Positions 7,259 to 18,780 of a stretch of DNA of 64,000 bases are shown here, one piece after another. Every line of letters begins with the position of its first letter. Within the stretch, counting starts at the first letter, position 1. The DNA comes from Vibrio hangzhouensis (lineage in GTDB: Bacteria > Pseudomonadota > Gammaproteobacteria > Enterobacterales > Vibrionaceae), in assembly GCF_900107935.1 (NCBI RefSeq), contig NZ_FNVG01000002.1, positions 1-64,000 of the forward strand, in the 5' to 3' direction. The position numbers and the translations under genes were made by a program. The notes under the pieces were generated by a model. That model searched no databases. It was given only the letters and a program-made list of their open reading frames with translations, and was not told where the DNA came from.

Positions 7259-8830
7259 TTAATCTTGCTCTAGTTTAGTGAAACGTAGGTTTAGTAGAGC
7301 TAACGCACCAACCAGAAGGAAGATAAGCGTAGCAATCGCACTCGCCAGACCGAAGTCCTGACCACCTGAACCTTCAAACGCGATACGGTAGGTATAGCTT
7401 ACTAGTAGGTCGGTGTAACCTGCTGGCTCAGAGGTACCAATCATGTTTGGACCACCTTGAGTCAATAGCTGAATCATTACGAAGTTGTTGAAGTTGAAGG
7501 CAAAACTTGCAATCAATAGCGGCGTAAGCGGCTTAATCATCAACGGTAGTGTAACGCGCGTAAAGTTATGGATGAAGTTCGCTCCGTCAATCGCCGATGC
7601 TTCATACAAATCATCTGGAATCGCTTTTAATAGACCCATACATAGGATCATCATGTAAGGGAAACCAAGCCACGTGTTTACTATCAACACCATGGTTTTC
7701 GCTAGAATAGGGTCAGAGAACCAGCTAGGGCTGATACCAAAGATCGCTTGCAATACCATGTTGATCTCACCAAAGCTCTGGTTGAAGAGACCTTTAAAGA
7801 TAAGAATCGAGATAAACGCTGGGACCGCATAGGGCAAAATCAACAGCACGCGGTAAACAGCGCGGCCTTTCAGTTCTTCCCACTGAACCACACTTGCCAG
7901 CACCATTCCGATAACCAAAGTGAAGATCACTGTCAGCACTGAGAACACTACAGTCCAGATAAAGATGCTGATAAACGGTTCTTTAATACCATCATCTTTC
8001 CAGACACGCTCAAAGTTGTGCGTACCAATATCGACGATAAAGCCAGGAGATACCGTATTGCCAACAAACTCTCCGCTCGCGTCAATAGGCTGATAGAAGC
8101 CTACTTCCATATTTGGACGGAATGTCTCACCAGTCTTGTTGTTCAGCAGATCGTCAGTACCTTCGATTTTGCTAAACAATGACTGCACCGACGCGAATTT
8201 ACGCAGGCCACTCATTCGAATATCAGCACCATCTGGCATATGAAGATCGATGGTGTTCAGAGACGAACGGTTCTGGATGATGGCTTTGATTTTCTCTTTC
8301 TCACCCAATCGAGTGTCCGCGACGGTCAGATCGTAGTCTGCTCGAGGACTGGTTATGTCAAACTCCGGCGTCACAAGTAACTGTTCGCCATCTTTCACAT
8401 AAATACGGTGGCCGTTATCTGTTTTATACAAATCAAAAGAGAAGCTTTCACCGCTTTGGAAAGTGCGCTGCATTAATACGCCCTGCGCCCTATCCAGTGA
8501 AAGTTGGTTTTTCGCACTGTAGTTCGTGAAGGCCAATCCGACCGTATACGCTAATGGGAAAAGAATAAAGAGAATCATGCCCGCAATACCCGGGTAGATA
8601 TAACGGTGTGCGTATGTTTTCTTACTGCCGAAAATGTAAAGTGCCAGAGCGGTTAGAATCACAGTAAGCAATGCGAATGCAAGCTCACCGCGTGAATACA
8701 TTAGAATTGTCGCGTAACCATTCACAAGACCGACCGAGCCAAGAAGTCCCCACTTAATGAATACTTTCTTGCTGCTTGGAACTGTATTAGTTTCTGCTGA
8801 CATGGCATCTGTACCTTGAACTGACTGCAT
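7259..8830 (-). CDS. malF: Maltose/maltodextrin ABC transporter permease MalF
   Basis: This 523-aa permease has eight membrane segments and the large periplasmic P2 loop (roughly residues 90-280) that distinguishes MalF and contacts MalE. The EAA loop reads [23 protein letters not shown] (~residues 415-437). It pairs with MalG as the translocation path for maltodextrins. Two starts are possible: ATG at 8830 (AGG 8 nt upstream) or the internal ATG ten codons later (MSAETN), which has AAGG upstream; conservation normally begins near the second. It is separated from malE by a hairpin that probably lowers its expression relative to the binding protein. Confidence 0.97.
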   Translation of the reverse strand: MQSVQGTDAMSAETNTVPSSKKVFIKWGLLGSVGLVNGYATILMYSRGELAFALLTVILTALALYIFGSKKTYAHRYIYPGIAGMILFILFPLAYTVGLAFTNYSAKNQLSLDRAQGVLMQRTFQSGESFSFDLYKTDNGHRIYVKDGEQLLVTPEFDITSPRADYDLTVADTRLGEKEKIKAIIQNRSSLNTIDLHMPDGADIRMSGLRKFASVQSLFSKIEGTDDLLNNKTGETFRPNMEVGFYQPIDASGEFVGNTVSPGFIVDIGTHNFERVWKDDGIKEPFISIFIWTVVFSVLTVIFTLVIGMVLASVVQWEELKGRAVYRVLLILPYAVPAFISILIFKGLFNQSFGEINMVLQAIFGISPSWFSDPILAKTMVLIVNTWLGFPYMMILCMGLLKAIPDDLYEASAIDGANFIHNFTRVTLPLMIKPLTPLLIASFAFNFNNFVMIQLLTQGGPNMIGTSEPAGYTDLLVSYTYRIAFEGSGGQDFGLASAIATLIFLLVGALALLNLRFTKLEQD

Positions 8831-8870
8831 AAAAGGACCTGCTAGCGATAATACAAAAAATATAGAAAAG

Positions 8871-8892
8871 AAGGAGGGGTTACCCCCTCCTT
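8871..8892 (-). terminator. malE-malF intercistronic attenuating hairpin
   Basis: AAGGAGGGG, loop TTAC, CCCCTCCTT forms a very stable stem 25 bp after the malE stop, followed on the minus strand by CTTTTCTATATTTTTTG. It is placed to end most transcripts after malE or protect their 3' ends, giving excess binding protein over permease, as the different intercistronic element does in E. coli. Confidence 0.75.
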
Positions 8893-8916
8893 AAAAGGGT
8901 AGTTCTGATGTGAAAA

Positions 8917-10104
8917 TTACTTCGTCATCTGTTTTTCAGCGTCAGCAACTGCTGCTTCTACTGTTTGGCGACCGTCTACCACGTTCACGATTGCATTCTT
9001 AGCAGATGCCCAGAAAGCACTCATTTGAGGAACGTTTGGCATGATCTCACCGTTCATCGCATTGTCCATTGTCGCCGCGATGCGCGCATCTTCACCCAGT
9101 TCGTTCTGGAATGATGTAAGGGCAACAGCACCCAGTGGTTTGTCATCATTCACTTTACGTAGACCGTCGTTTGTTAGCAGGTAGTTCTCAAGGAACTCAA
9201 CCGCCAGGTCACGGTTAGGCGATGCCGTGCTGATACCAGCAGTCAATACACCAACGAAAGGTTTAGACGCCTGACCGTTGAATTTAGGAAGCGTTGCTAC
9301 ACCATAGTTGATGCCAGACTTCTCAATGTTCGCCCAAGACCAAGGACCGTTGATAGTCATTGCTGTCTTACCTTGGTTAAACGCAGACTCAGAGACTGAG
9401 TAGTCCATGTCTGCAGAGATAACGCCTTTCTCTACCAAAGACTTAACAAACGTCAGCGCATCTTTCACACCGTCTTTCGCAATACCTGCGTCTTTGATGT
9501 CATAGCTGCCGCCATTGTATTTAAACGCGTAACCGCCGTCCGCAGCCATTAGTGGCCATGTGAAGTACGGTTCTTTCAGGTTCCACATGATCGCTGTTTT
9601 GCCATCTTTAGCAAGCTTAGCATTCAGTGCTTCTACTTCTTCCCAAGTCTTAGGTGGGTTTGGAACCAGGTCTTTGTTGTAGATAAGAGATAGGGATTCA
9701 ACCGCTACTGGGTAACCGATAATTTTGCCATCGTACTTAACTGCGTCCCATGCGAAATCAACGATACCTTCTTTAATTTCTTTTGAAGGTTTGATTTCAG
9801 CCAGCAAACCTGCTTGAGCATACTCACCGAAACGGTCATGCGCCCAGAATACGATATCAGGACCGTCACCAGTCGCAGCAACTTGAGGGAAACGGCTCTC
9901 TAGACCATCAGGGTGAGCAACTGTCACCTTAATGCCTGTGTCTTCTTCGAACTGTTTACCTACTTCAGCCAGACCGTTATAACCTTTATCACCATTGATC
10001 CAAATAGTGAGTTGTCCTTCTTCGATAGCAGCATTTGCACCAAAAGAACCAAGAGCAACTAGTGTACCTAGAGCTACAGTGCTTAGGGCTTTTTTCATGT
10101 TCAT
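8917..10104 (-). CDS. malE: Maltose-binding periplasmic protein MalE
   Basis: A 395-aa precursor with signal peptide [22 protein letters not shown] and mature start [19 protein letters not shown], which matches the MalE N-terminus closely. Conserved sugar-contact segments follow, including [21 protein letters not shown] and [11 protein letters not shown]. It captures maltose and maltodextrins for MalFGK2. The frame has ATGs at 10104 and 10098; AAGGAT ends only 1-2 nt before the first, so the second (MKKALS) is the better start. Expression is probably governed by MalT and CRP from the divergent region toward malK. Confidence 0.98.
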   Translation of the reverse strand: MNMKKALSTVALGTLVALGSFGANAAIEEGQLTIWINGDKGYNGLAEVGKQFEEDTGIKVTVAHPDGLESRFPQVAATGDGPDIVFWAHDRFGEYAQAGLLAEIKPSKEIKEGIVDFAWDAVKYDGKIIGYPVAVESLSLIYNKDLVPNPPKTWEEVEALNAKLAKDGKTAIMWNLKEPYFTWPLMAADGGYAFKYNGGSYDIKDAGIAKDGVKDALTFVKSLVEKGVISADMDYSVSESAFNQGKTAMTINGPWSWANIEKSGINYGVATLPKFNGQASKPFVGVLTAGISTASPNRDLAVEFLENYLLTNDGLRKVNDDKPLGAVALTSFQNELGEDARIAATMDNAMNGEIMPNVPQMSAFWASAKNAIVNVVDGRQTVEAAVADAEKQMTK

Positions 10105-10188
10105 ATCCTTTTTATAGTTTTGATCGCAGGTTCATCCAGAGGATTTCCCAAATTTCGATGAGTATCATCTAAAAAATCCAGCAAGGTC

Positions 10189-10402
10189 TCATCCTCCTAC
10201 TCCCTACGCCCTTGGGAGTAGCGATGATTTCCGTGATCTCAGTCGCCCAAGACTATAGATCAACATCACAAAACTATCTCGTGTTGTGACTGATTTCACT
10301 ATTATCAGAACGATTTTTTTGAACTAGGTCTCACAGGGACTTTCTCCCCCCCTAACCCCTCCTCCTTCTCTACTCCCCCCACAAATTTTTTTATCAGGAG
10401 GA
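10189..10402. promoter_or_regulatory. Cluster of MalT-box-like hexamers in the malE-malK control region
   Basis: MalT recognises a core GGA(T/G)GA within GGGGA(T/G)GAGG. Here the minus strand has GGATGA at 10189-10194 and GGAGGA at 10192-10197 and 10360-10365, and the plus strand has GGAGGA at 10397-10402. A pyrimidine-rich tract at 10344-10380 adds near matches. Two further G-rich motifs (GGGGGAGG at 10575, GGGGGAT at 10598) lie nearer malK. The arrangement resembles the divided malEp/malKp operators of enteric bacteria. No malT gene lies in the window. Confidence 0.5.
10285..10300. promoter_or_regulatory. CRP-binding site in the malE-malK region
   Basis: TGTGACTGATTTCACT matches the CRP consensus TGTGA-N6-TCACA at nine of ten conserved positions. 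It lies 185 bp upstream of the malE start and about 520 bp before malK, among the MalT-like motifs. Catabolite control of maltose uptake through cAMP-CRP is well established in related bacteria. Confidence 0.75.
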
Positions 10403-10820
10403 TGTACGTATTGCCCAAATCACGGAAACTGCAGTCATCCAAAAGTGGATGGTAAGAACCCTTATCCAGTAGAGCATTAAGCTCACTCGCTTAAATAAGC
10501 AATGAATACTGGTTTTGCATCGCCGGACTCGTTAAGTAGTCACAAATTGAAGTACTAGTGGTAATTAGTTTTACGGGGGAGGCTTTCAGTTTGTGTCGGG
10601 GGATACTAACGAAGTTTTGGCTTTGAGGGTGGCGCCATATCGTACTGCGCCGCCCTTTTTTCTTTCCATCAGGGGCTAGATAAACAACCAAAGGACACGG
10701 TCTTTAATCATAATCAAGCGTAACCCTAATCACTGACCAATTTCCTACTATTATTACCTGTCGACTTATCTCTATAATGACCGACGGAAAGATATAAAAA
10801 ATGAATCGAGGACGAGCTAC

Positions 10821-11930
10821 ATGGCGAGTGTCACGTTAAAAAATGTTAGTAAAGCGTACGGTGACGTACTGATCTCCAAGAATGTCGATCTGGAAATCAA
10901 TGAAGGCGAATTTGTCGTCTTTGTTGGTCCATCAGGTTGTGGTAAATCAACTCTACTACGTTGTATCGCAGGTTTAGAAGACATCACGTCCGGTGATTTG
11001 TATATTGGTGAAGAGCGCATGAACGATGTTGAACCATCAAAGCGCGGCGTAGGTATGGTATTCCAGTCATACGCACTTTATCCTCACCTTAACCTATACG
11101 ACAACATGTCGTTTGGTCTTAAACTCGCTAAAGCAGACAAATCAGAAATCGACCGTCGAGTTGAGCACGCAGCAGAAATACTTCAGCTGGGTCACCTACT
11201 GGAGCGTCAGCCTAAAGCCCTGTCCGGTGGTCAGCGCCAGCGCGTTGCTATTGGCCGTACTCTGGTTTCTCAACCGAATGTGTTCCTACTGGATGAGCCT
11301 TTATCGAACCTGGATGCGGCGTTACGTGTAAACATGCGTTCGCAGATCACCAAACTACAACGACAGCTAGGCTGCACCATGATCTACGTGACTCACGATC
11401 AGGTAGAAGCAATGACTATGGCTGATAAGATTGTCGTTCTGGATGCAGGTTGGGTTTCTCAGGTTGGTAAGCCTCTTGAGTTGTACCACTACCCAGAAAA
11501 CCGTTTTGTAGCGGGCTTTATCGGTTCTCCTAAAATGAATTTTATGAGCGTGTTCATTGAGGAAGTCGAAGCCGAGCGAGTAAAAGTTCAACTGTCTGAT
11601 GGTGCTTCTTTCTGGATCCCCGTCGACGGCACAACAGTCAATCGCGGTGACCGTATGTCAATGGGTGTTCGCCCAGAACACTTAGTATCGGCAGAAGAAG
11701 GCGATGCGACAGTTGAAGGCGAAGTCATGATTGTTGAAAAGCTGGGCAATGAAACGCAGGCATATCTGAATCTGGAAAGTGCTGATGCGGACGTCATCTA
11801 CCGTCAGCCAGATACACTGAATGTAGAAGTGGGCGATAAACTAGCAATTGGTATCCCTGCTCATCGTTGCCACCTGTTCCATAGCGACGGCAATGCCTGT
11901 CGTCGACTACACAAAGAAGCGGGTGTATAA
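10821..11930 (+). CDS. malK: Maltose/maltodextrin ABC transporter ATPase MalK
   Basis: This 369-aa ATPase has Walker [10 protein letters not shown] (residues ~36-44), Q-loop region [10 protein letters not shown], signature LSGGQRQRV, Walker B VFLLDEP, D-loop SNLDA and switch His in VTHD. The C-terminal ~130 residues form the OB-fold regulatory domain typical of MalK, which can bind MalT and EIIA-Glc. It powers MalFG and is divergent from malEFG. No lamB follows; instead a terminator and the vpsT-like gene do. The ATG is preceded by GAGGACGAG. Confidence 0.96.
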   Translation: MASVTLKNVSKAYGDVLISKNVDLEINEGEFVVFVGPSGCGKSTLLRCIAGLEDITSGDLYIGEERMNDVEPSKRGVGMVFQSYALYPHLNLYDNMSFGLKLAKADKSEIDRRVEHAAEILQLGHLLERQPKALSGGQRQRVAIGRTLVSQPNVFLLDEPLSNLDAALRVNMRSQITKLQRQLGCTMIYVTHDQVEAMTMADKIVVLDAGWVSQVGKPLELYHYPENRFVAGFIGSPKMNFMSVFIEEVEAERVKVQLSDGASFWIPVDGTTVNRGDRMSMGVRPEHLVSAEEGDATVEGEVMIVEKLGNETQAYLNLESADADVIYRQPDTLNVEVGDKLAIGIPAHRCHLFHSDGNACRRLHKEAGV

Positions 11931-11976
11931 CCGCCAGTTAAACTCCAAGTTGTAAGCATCTTTGCTTGCTGAACAC

Positions 11977-12007
11977 CCCCCTTCCTCGTTGAGGTTGGGG
12001 GATTTTT
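11977..12007 (+). terminator. Rho-independent terminator of malK
   Basis: CCCCCTTCCTC, GTT, GAGGTTGGGGG form a stem with a small internal TT/TT mismatch, followed by ATTTTTTAT. It begins 46 bp after the malK stop and separates malK from the convergent regulator gene. Confidence 0.8.
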
Positions 12008-12035
12008 TATCGCCATTCATCTCATCTGACGACCG

Positions 12036-12710
12036 TTAGGACACAAACTCGTTAGAAGCGATGTTATTCTTAGCCCACAATAATGCCTGAAGCCGGTTTT
12101 TGACTTTTATTTTTTTAAAAGTATTGTGCAAATGCGCTTTTACCGTGTTCTCGCTAACAAATAATGCTTCAGCAATTTCAGTATTAGAGGCCCCATCACC
12201 CAACAATTTGATGATTTGCTGCTCTCGTTTGGTCAGCTTAGTGAAGTAAGGGCTGGTTTTCGCACATTGACGACCACGATAGAACTTGATGTACTCAAAT
12301 ACCAGCTTACGGCTCATCCACATTTCACCGCGCAGAATACACTCAAAGCCATTGACCAGCGTGTCCAGATTATCCGAAGAATAAAACAATCCAACCAAAT
12401 TCTGCCACTTGAGCATTTCTGAGTGAGGGATGTCTGCAGGAGCATTGAGCAAAATCTCCTGTACTGTGTCCAAGGCCTGTTCCAAAACTTCGTGATATCG
12501 CTCAATATGTTGATTTGAAAGTGCGGGGAAATCGGCGACAATAAAGTCAACTGGCTGTTCGTTAAGGTCTAACGTTCCTTTGACTAAACACTCTGGTGAC
12601 ACCAACGTTATCTTAATAGCGACCTTTTGCTCGATGGATTCTTTAAGTAGACTTGATTGTAAATTGTCATCCGCTAACAAAATCGCACTTCGGGTTTCGG
12701 TTTCCGTCAT
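12036..12710 (-). CDS. vpsT: VpsT/CsgD-family LuxR-type regulator with c-di-GMP motif
   Basis: With the ATG at 12710 (AAGGAG 6 nt upstream) the protein has 224 residues, the length I recall for V. cholerae VpsT; the longer TTG frame is less likely. An N-terminal receiver-like domain lacks the usual phospho-acceptor arrangement. The c-di-GMP motif W[FLM][TS]R appears as WMSR at residues 131-134, the same numbers as the functional Trp131/Arg134 of VpsT. A GerE/LuxR helix-turn-helix follows (LTKREQQIIKLLGDGASNTEIAEALFVSENTVKAHL in outline, ~160-200). It probably activates biofilm matrix genes on dimerising with c-di-GMP. Whether it is VpsT itself or a CpsQ/BrfT-like paralogue is open. Confidence 0.8.
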   Translation of the reverse strand: MTETETRSAILLADDNLQSSLLKESIEQKVAIKITLVSPECLVKGTLDLNEQPVDFIVADFPALSNQHIERYHEVLEQALDTVQEILLNAPADIPHSEMLKWQNLVGLFYSSDNLDTLVNGFECILRGEMWMSRKLVFEYIKFYRGRQCAKTSPYFTKLTKREQQIIKLLGDGASNTEIAEALFVSENTVKAHLHNTFKKIKVKNRLQALLWAKNNIASNEFVS

Positions 12711-12930
12711 AGCAAACTCCTTTTCTGAGCCCAATTTCCCGAACTGTCATTCTAAAGTTAATTTCTTTTAGTGTAGCGTCAAGTGACTGAATTGTTAATT
12801 ACATCACCCAAACTTTGAAATACATCCAATAATCATTCAATTAACTTATTTCTCTCAGATTTGAGACAGTACGAAATTACATTCCACGAAGGTTTAGGAG
12901 TCAAAGGCGAAACGAGCGAGAAACAAAAAA

Positions 12931-12958
12931 TAAAAGCACATTTCTCAATGTGCTTTTA
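12931..12958 (-). terminator. Rho-independent terminator of the 66-aa gene
   Basis: TAAAAGCACATT, loop TCTC, AATGTGCTTTTA; perfect 12-bp stem followed on the minus strand by TTTTTTGTTTC. It lies 22 bp beyond the stop of the small leftward gene. Confidence 0.8.
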
Positions 12959-12979
12959 TCGGATAAATCTGGAGGGAAA

Positions 12980-13180
12980 TTAGTGAACGGGTGTTTGATT
13001 CTTCTGGTTAAACTTGCCGAAGTACTGCTCTAAGATCTCAGGAGTCAGTTTTCCCTCTGCTTCTAGTTGTTTCAGCTTGGCCGCAATTTCACGCTGCTCC
13101 TCGATAGATGGAAGCGCAACTTCTGGCTCAGATTCAACTTGAGAAGACATTAGCTCCAACTCTTTCTCAAAATCACTCAT
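12980..13180 (-). CDS. Small acidic hypothetical protein, 66 aa
   Basis: Not assigned to a known family. The product is rich in Glu and Gln, predicted helical, with an amphipathic middle (IEEQREIAAKLKQLEAEGKLTPEILEQYFGKF) and no signal peptide or membrane segment. AAGGT lies 8 nt before the ATG and a strong terminator follows, so this is a genuine monocistronic gene. The charged helical character suggests a protein-binding or stress-related small protein; nothing specific can be claimed. Confidence 0.7.
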   Translation of the reverse strand: MSDFEKELELMSSQVESEPEVALPSIEEQREIAAKLKQLEAEGKLTPEILEQYFGKFNQKNQTPVH

Positions 13181-13500
13181 AACACATTTACCTTACTTTA
13201 AAACATCGAAACTGGCGTTAGTGTACTTGTTTTACGCAATTGATGCCATTGCGCCATATCAATTCGCCGCTGACAATCTAGTTGTCAATCTGAACATACT
13301 GTGGAGCCAACATCACAAAACCAAACATGATTCGTGACAAATTCTGCTATTGTAATTACAAAACAATGACATAAATTAGGGAACTTTCGTCAGGATCAAT
13401 TATCTACATATACTCGGATAAAGCCCGGATATCAGTATCGGTGTATGATGAGATGAACTCATTGTTACATTCTTAACGCTAGTCATAAGGAACATCAAAC
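13181..13500. other. Intergenic region upstream of the MoxR operon
   Basis: A 320-bp divergent region. A small dyad GACAATCTAGTTGTC (13274-13288) is the only clear structure. It must hold the promoters of the 66-aa gene and of the MoxR-BatD operon; neither could be fixed with confidence. Confidence 0.5.
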
Positions 13501-14457
13501 ATGCCAGCGCAGTCTTTCCAACAACTACAACACTATCTCGAATCTCAGGTTATTGGTCAGGACAACCTTGTTAAACAACTTTTGGTCGCTTTGTTGGCTG
13601 ACGGACACATTCTCGTCGAAGGCCCTCCAGGCCTCGCTAAAACACGTGCTGTAAAATCATTGGCGGATTGCATTGAAGGCAGCTTTCATCGAATTCAGTT
13701 TACACCTGACCTGTTACCCTCTGACCTGACAGGTACCGATATTTACCGCCCTGAAACCGGTGAATTCCAATTCAAGTCAGGCCCCATATTTCATTCACTA
13801 ATCCTTGCCGATGAAGTCAATCGTGCACCTGCAAAAGTACAGGCGGCCATGCTAGAAGCCATGGCTGAAAAACAAATCAGTGTCGGTCAAACCACATATC
13901 CGCTACCGGAACTCTTTCTGGTGATGGCCACACAGAACCCTATAGAGCAAGAAGGTACCTACCCTTTACCCGAAGCTCAACTCGACCGCTTCTTACTGCA
14001 CTTGGAAGTCAACTATCCTGATTCCGAAAGCGAGCTGGCAATTCTAAGACTCAACCGGGGTGAAGCCCTCGGTGAGATTCACAGCTTTACCAATAAGCTC
14101 TCTCAACAAGAGATTTTCGAAGCACGTCGTCAGGTTCTGTCTATTCATATGGCAGAAACCATCGAGATGTACATTGTTCGTCTCATTGTGGCCACCAGAC
14201 AGCCGGGCATCTATAGTCAGAACCTGCTCAAATGGTTCGAAATGGGCGTCAGTCCTCGTGCTACCATTGCACTCGACAGGGCAGCTCGTGCACATGCCTG
14301 GCTCCACGGCCGTGACTTCGTGAGTCCGGAAGACGTCCACGCAGTGATCCATCCAGTGCTTCGCCACCGTCTACTATTAAGTTATCAGGCTCAGGCTGAG
14401 GGCGTTACTGGAAACAGGGTGATAGACGAACTGCTTCAGACGGTTGCTTCAGCCTAA
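13501..14457 (+). CDS. MoxR-family AAA+ ATPase
   Basis: A 318-aa AAA_3 ATPase with Walker A GPPGLAKT (~residues 41-48), Walker B LILADEVNRAP (~100-110), sensor-1 ATQNP (~141-145) and a C-terminal lid domain. MoxR ATPases act as chaperones that assemble or activate VWA-domain proteins. Here it heads a six-gene run with DUF58, DUF4381, two VWA proteins and a BatD-like protein, which is the standard context. The stop is 12 bp before the likely DUF58 start, so the genes are co-transcribed. Confidence 0.92.
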   Translation: MPAQSFQQLQHYLESQVIGQDNLVKQLLVALLADGHILVEGPPGLAKTRAVKSLADCIEGSFHRIQFTPDLLPSDLTGTDIYRPETGEFQFKSGPIFHSLILADEVNRAPAKVQAAMLEAMAEKQISVGQTTYPLPELFLVMATQNPIEQEGTYPLPEAQLDRFLLHLEVNYPDSESELAILRLNRGEALGEIHSFTNKLSQQEIFEARRQVLSIHMAETIEMYIVRLIVATRQPGIYSQNLLKWFEMGVSPRATIALDRAARAHAWLHGRDFVSPEDVHAVIHPVLRHRLLLSYQAQAEGVTGNRVIDELLQTVASA

Positions 14458-14469
14458 GTAGAGTTGATT

Positions 14470-15471
14470 ATGTTTGAGGCCATCAAATTTCTCCGCTTAC
14501 TCCGCTCTTCTTCCGAGCCGCAGAGCCATCTCGAAAATTTTGTTACTGAGGGCGATCTCCCCGGGTCATGTAATGGTGTACGTGTCACTGTCGAAGAGTT
14601 AGCGTTTTACCAGACTCACGGCAAACGCTGGCAACCACCGGCCAAAAATCTTTGGTCGCAACTCAATGGACAGCATGCCAGTCAACGTAAAGGGCGGGGA
14701 ATGACCTTCTCCGAAGTACGTCAGTATCAGGCTGGTGACGATGTTCGGCAGATTGACTGGCGAGTCACTGCACGCACAGGAAAAGTCCACACTAAGTTGT
14801 TTACCGAAGAACGGGAGCGCCCCGTTGTACTGTTCATCGATTTGACGCCAAGTATGTTCACCGGAACCGAACTACTTCTGAAATCAGTGCAGCTTTGCCA
14901 CCTGGCGAGTTTGTTAGCCTGGATTGCCATTGGCAATAAAGACAGAGTCGGTGCTGTCATTCGAACTCAGGAGGAACTGGTAGAAATACGTCCTTCAGGC
15001 TCCAGATCATCCTTGTTTCAGTTATTGCATCGCCTATGTGAAATGCATAATCGTGCTTTCAAGCAACCTAGCGCAGAAGCCAGCTACCACCATGAGGATG
15101 TTTTTCGCGTACTGACAAACCTTTGTAGCAAAGGCAGTGAGCTCATTCTGCTCAGTGATTTCTCTGATATCCCCCAAAGCGGACTGGAGTCTGTCACGCG
15201 GATGGCACAGCATAACCGCGTTAGAGCAATACAACTCTACGATCCTATTGAACTAGGACAAAGTCGGGCAAAAGGACTGCAAAAGGTGCAAGGCAAAGTT
15301 GAACAAATGTCTATTAACTTGTCTAGTCAACAAGTCAGAGCCAGTATTAAGCGCGCCTTTTTAGCTCAGCAAAACACCTTAGAGACCCAATTGGGGCAGT
15401 ATGGTATTGCGCTCTCTCAGGTTTCCAGTGGTGAGCCACTGTTAAAACAATTATTAAAAACCCATTATTGA
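14470..15471 (+). CDS. DUF58 domain protein (BatA-associated, VWA-like)
   Basis: This 333-aa cytoplasmic protein carries the DUF58 core: the R.YQ.GDD.R.IDWR..AR motif in SEVRQYQAGDDVRQIDWRVTART, then FTEERERPVVLFIDLTPSMF with a VWA-like first strand. DUF58 proteins are constant partners of MoxR ATPases. The frame also opens at a TTG 6 nt earlier; ATG at 14470 is preferred although neither has a good ribosome site, consistent with translational coupling to moxR. Confidence 0.88.
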   Translation: MFEAIKFLRLLRSSSEPQSHLENFVTEGDLPGSCNGVRVTVEELAFYQTHGKRWQPPAKNLWSQLNGQHASQRKGRGMTFSEVRQYQAGDDVRQIDWRVTARTGKVHTKLFTEERERPVVLFIDLTPSMFTGTELLLKSVQLCHLASLLAWIAIGNKDRVGAVIRTQEELVEIRPSGSRSSLFQLLHRLCEMHNRAFKQPSAEASYHHEDVFRVLTNLCSKGSELILLSDFSDIPQSGLESVTRMAQHNRVRAIQLYDPIELGQSRAKGLQKVQGKVEQMSINLSSQQVRASIKRAFLAQQNTLETQLGQYGIALSQVSSGEPLLKQLLKTHY

Positions 15472-15481
15472 GTGTCGAATT

Positions 15482-15976
15482 ATGAGTCAGTTAGATCAAA
15501 CTCAATCGTTGCCATTAAAAGCAATTCACCTCCCTGCCGAACCTGGTATCTGGCCTCTTCCCTGGGGATACTGGGCATTGCTCGCTTTCGTCATTTTTGC
15601 CCTTGTTACCGTCGTGGTCGGGCTGCGAATGCACAAACAAAAGCGCAGAGCCAAGCTTGCCGCCATTCAACTATTGAAGTACGAATCAGACAGCCTCACT
15701 CCCTCTGCAGCGAACGAGATTCTCAGACAGGCGGCTCTCAGTTACTTTCCTCGTCAGGACATTGCCAAGCTCACTGGTAACGAGTGGCTAAACTTTTTGG
15801 ATTCTCAACTGGCAGCGCCAAGGTTTACCACACATTCTGAGCTTTGGATGAATACCCTGTATCGCGCAGAGAAATGTGAACCTGAAACCCAACTTCAGCT
15901 TATAGAGGACTGCTTTTACTGGTTGCATAATGCGTTGCCTCCCAAGAGACAGTTTAAAAACTGGAATAAGTCATGA
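15482..15976 (+). CDS. DUF4381 membrane protein
   Basis: A 164-aa protein with one membrane segment (WALLAFVIFALVTVVVGLRM, ~residues 30-50) and a basic cytoplasmic region with the AANEILRQAALSYFPRQDIAKLTGNEWLNFLD pattern of DUF4381. In these operons it always accompanies MoxR and VWA genes and probably anchors or bridges the complex. The stop overlaps the start of the next gene (ATGA type, 15973-15976), implying translational coupling. Confidence 0.88.
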   Translation: MSQLDQTQSLPLKAIHLPAEPGIWPLPWGYWALLAFVIFALVTVVVGLRMHKQKRRAKLAAIQLLKYESDSLTPSAANEILRQAALSYFPRQDIAKLTGNEWLNFLDSQLAAPRFTTHSELWMNTLYRAEKCEPETQLQLIEDCFYWLHNALPPKRQFKNWNKS

Positions 15977-16930
15977 GTGGGTTTGCTTTTGAATGGTGGT
16001 GGATGTTTATGCTTCTACCACTGCCTTATCTGTCCTATCGTTTACTGCCCCACCAGAAATCAGATTCTCACGTAGTGTTGCCCCATTTAACAACCATGGC
16101 GACTGCGGGGCAAAAAAGAATACTGGCACTGAGAATTATCGCCACTCTTGGATGGATACTTCTTGTGACAGCCAGTGCCCGTCCCGTCTGGTATGGCGAA
16201 CCAATCGACATTCAGCCAAAACATCGGGATATGATGCTGGTCATCGACTTGTCCTATTCAATGAGTCAGGAAGATATGAAGCAGGGAGAGGGTTACATTG
16301 ACCGTCTTAGCGCAGTAAAACAAGTGGTCTCTGAATTTGTCGACAGACGCAAAGGAGATCGGATGGGGCTGGTTTATTTTGCAGACCATGCATATTTACA
16401 AACACCTTTGACGTTCGATCGCCAAACAATTAACAGTCAACTCAATCAAACAGTGCTTAAACTCATAGGGACGCAAACTGCCATTGGCGATGGCATTGGT
16501 CTTGCGACCAAAACCTTTATTGATAGTGACGCCCCTCAGCGAGTCATGATTTTGCTCAGCGATGGAAGCAACAACGCTGGTGTGCTCGACCCTATCGAAG
16601 CTGCTGAAATTGCTCACAAGTACGATACCACCATCTACACCATCGGTGTGGGTGCCGGAGAGATGCAGGTGCGGGATTTCTTTATGACTCGGACTGTTAA
16701 TACTGCAGAGGACTTGGACGAGAAGACTCTTATCAAGATTGCGAATATGACGGGTGGACAATATTTCAGAGCAAGAAATGCAAAAGAACTCGAAACCATT
16801 TACGACACCATTAACGCTCTGCAACCGGTTCAAAAAGCAACGCAGTCATGGCGTCCAAGAACCGAGTGGTTTTCGTACCCAGCAACACTGGGTCTGATAC
16901 TCATCCTGACCGTTGTTGTAATAAGGAGGA

Positions 16931-16941
<11 letters not shown>
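15973..16941 (+). CDS. VWA-domain membrane protein (BatA-like)
   Basis: This 322-aa protein has two N-terminal membrane segments, a von Willebrand A domain (~residues 85-285) and a final membrane helix (TLGLILILTVVVI). The metal-ion-dependent adhesion site is intact: DLSYSMS (DxSxS) near residue 93, the Thr of GTQTAIGDG, and LLSDGSNN. This is BatA architecture, acting with the MoxR ATPase at the inner membrane. It overlaps both neighbours by a few bases. Confidence 0.9.
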
Positions 16942-18778
<1,837 letters not shown>

Positions 18779-18780
18779 TT

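Larger units (their letters stand above)
10105..10820. other. Divergent malE/malK intergenic region, 716 bp
   Basis: No credible gene lies here; a 66-residue minus frame at 10491-10691 lacks family features and a ribosome site. The region holds the CRP and MalT-like sites annotated separately. Its length fits a long divergent regulatory region in which bound activators serve both promoters. Confidence 0.7.

Noticed and set aside
10491..10691. 66-codon leftward frame in the malE-malK region
   Set aside because: No ribosome site or recognisable motif, and it lies within regulatory DNA.
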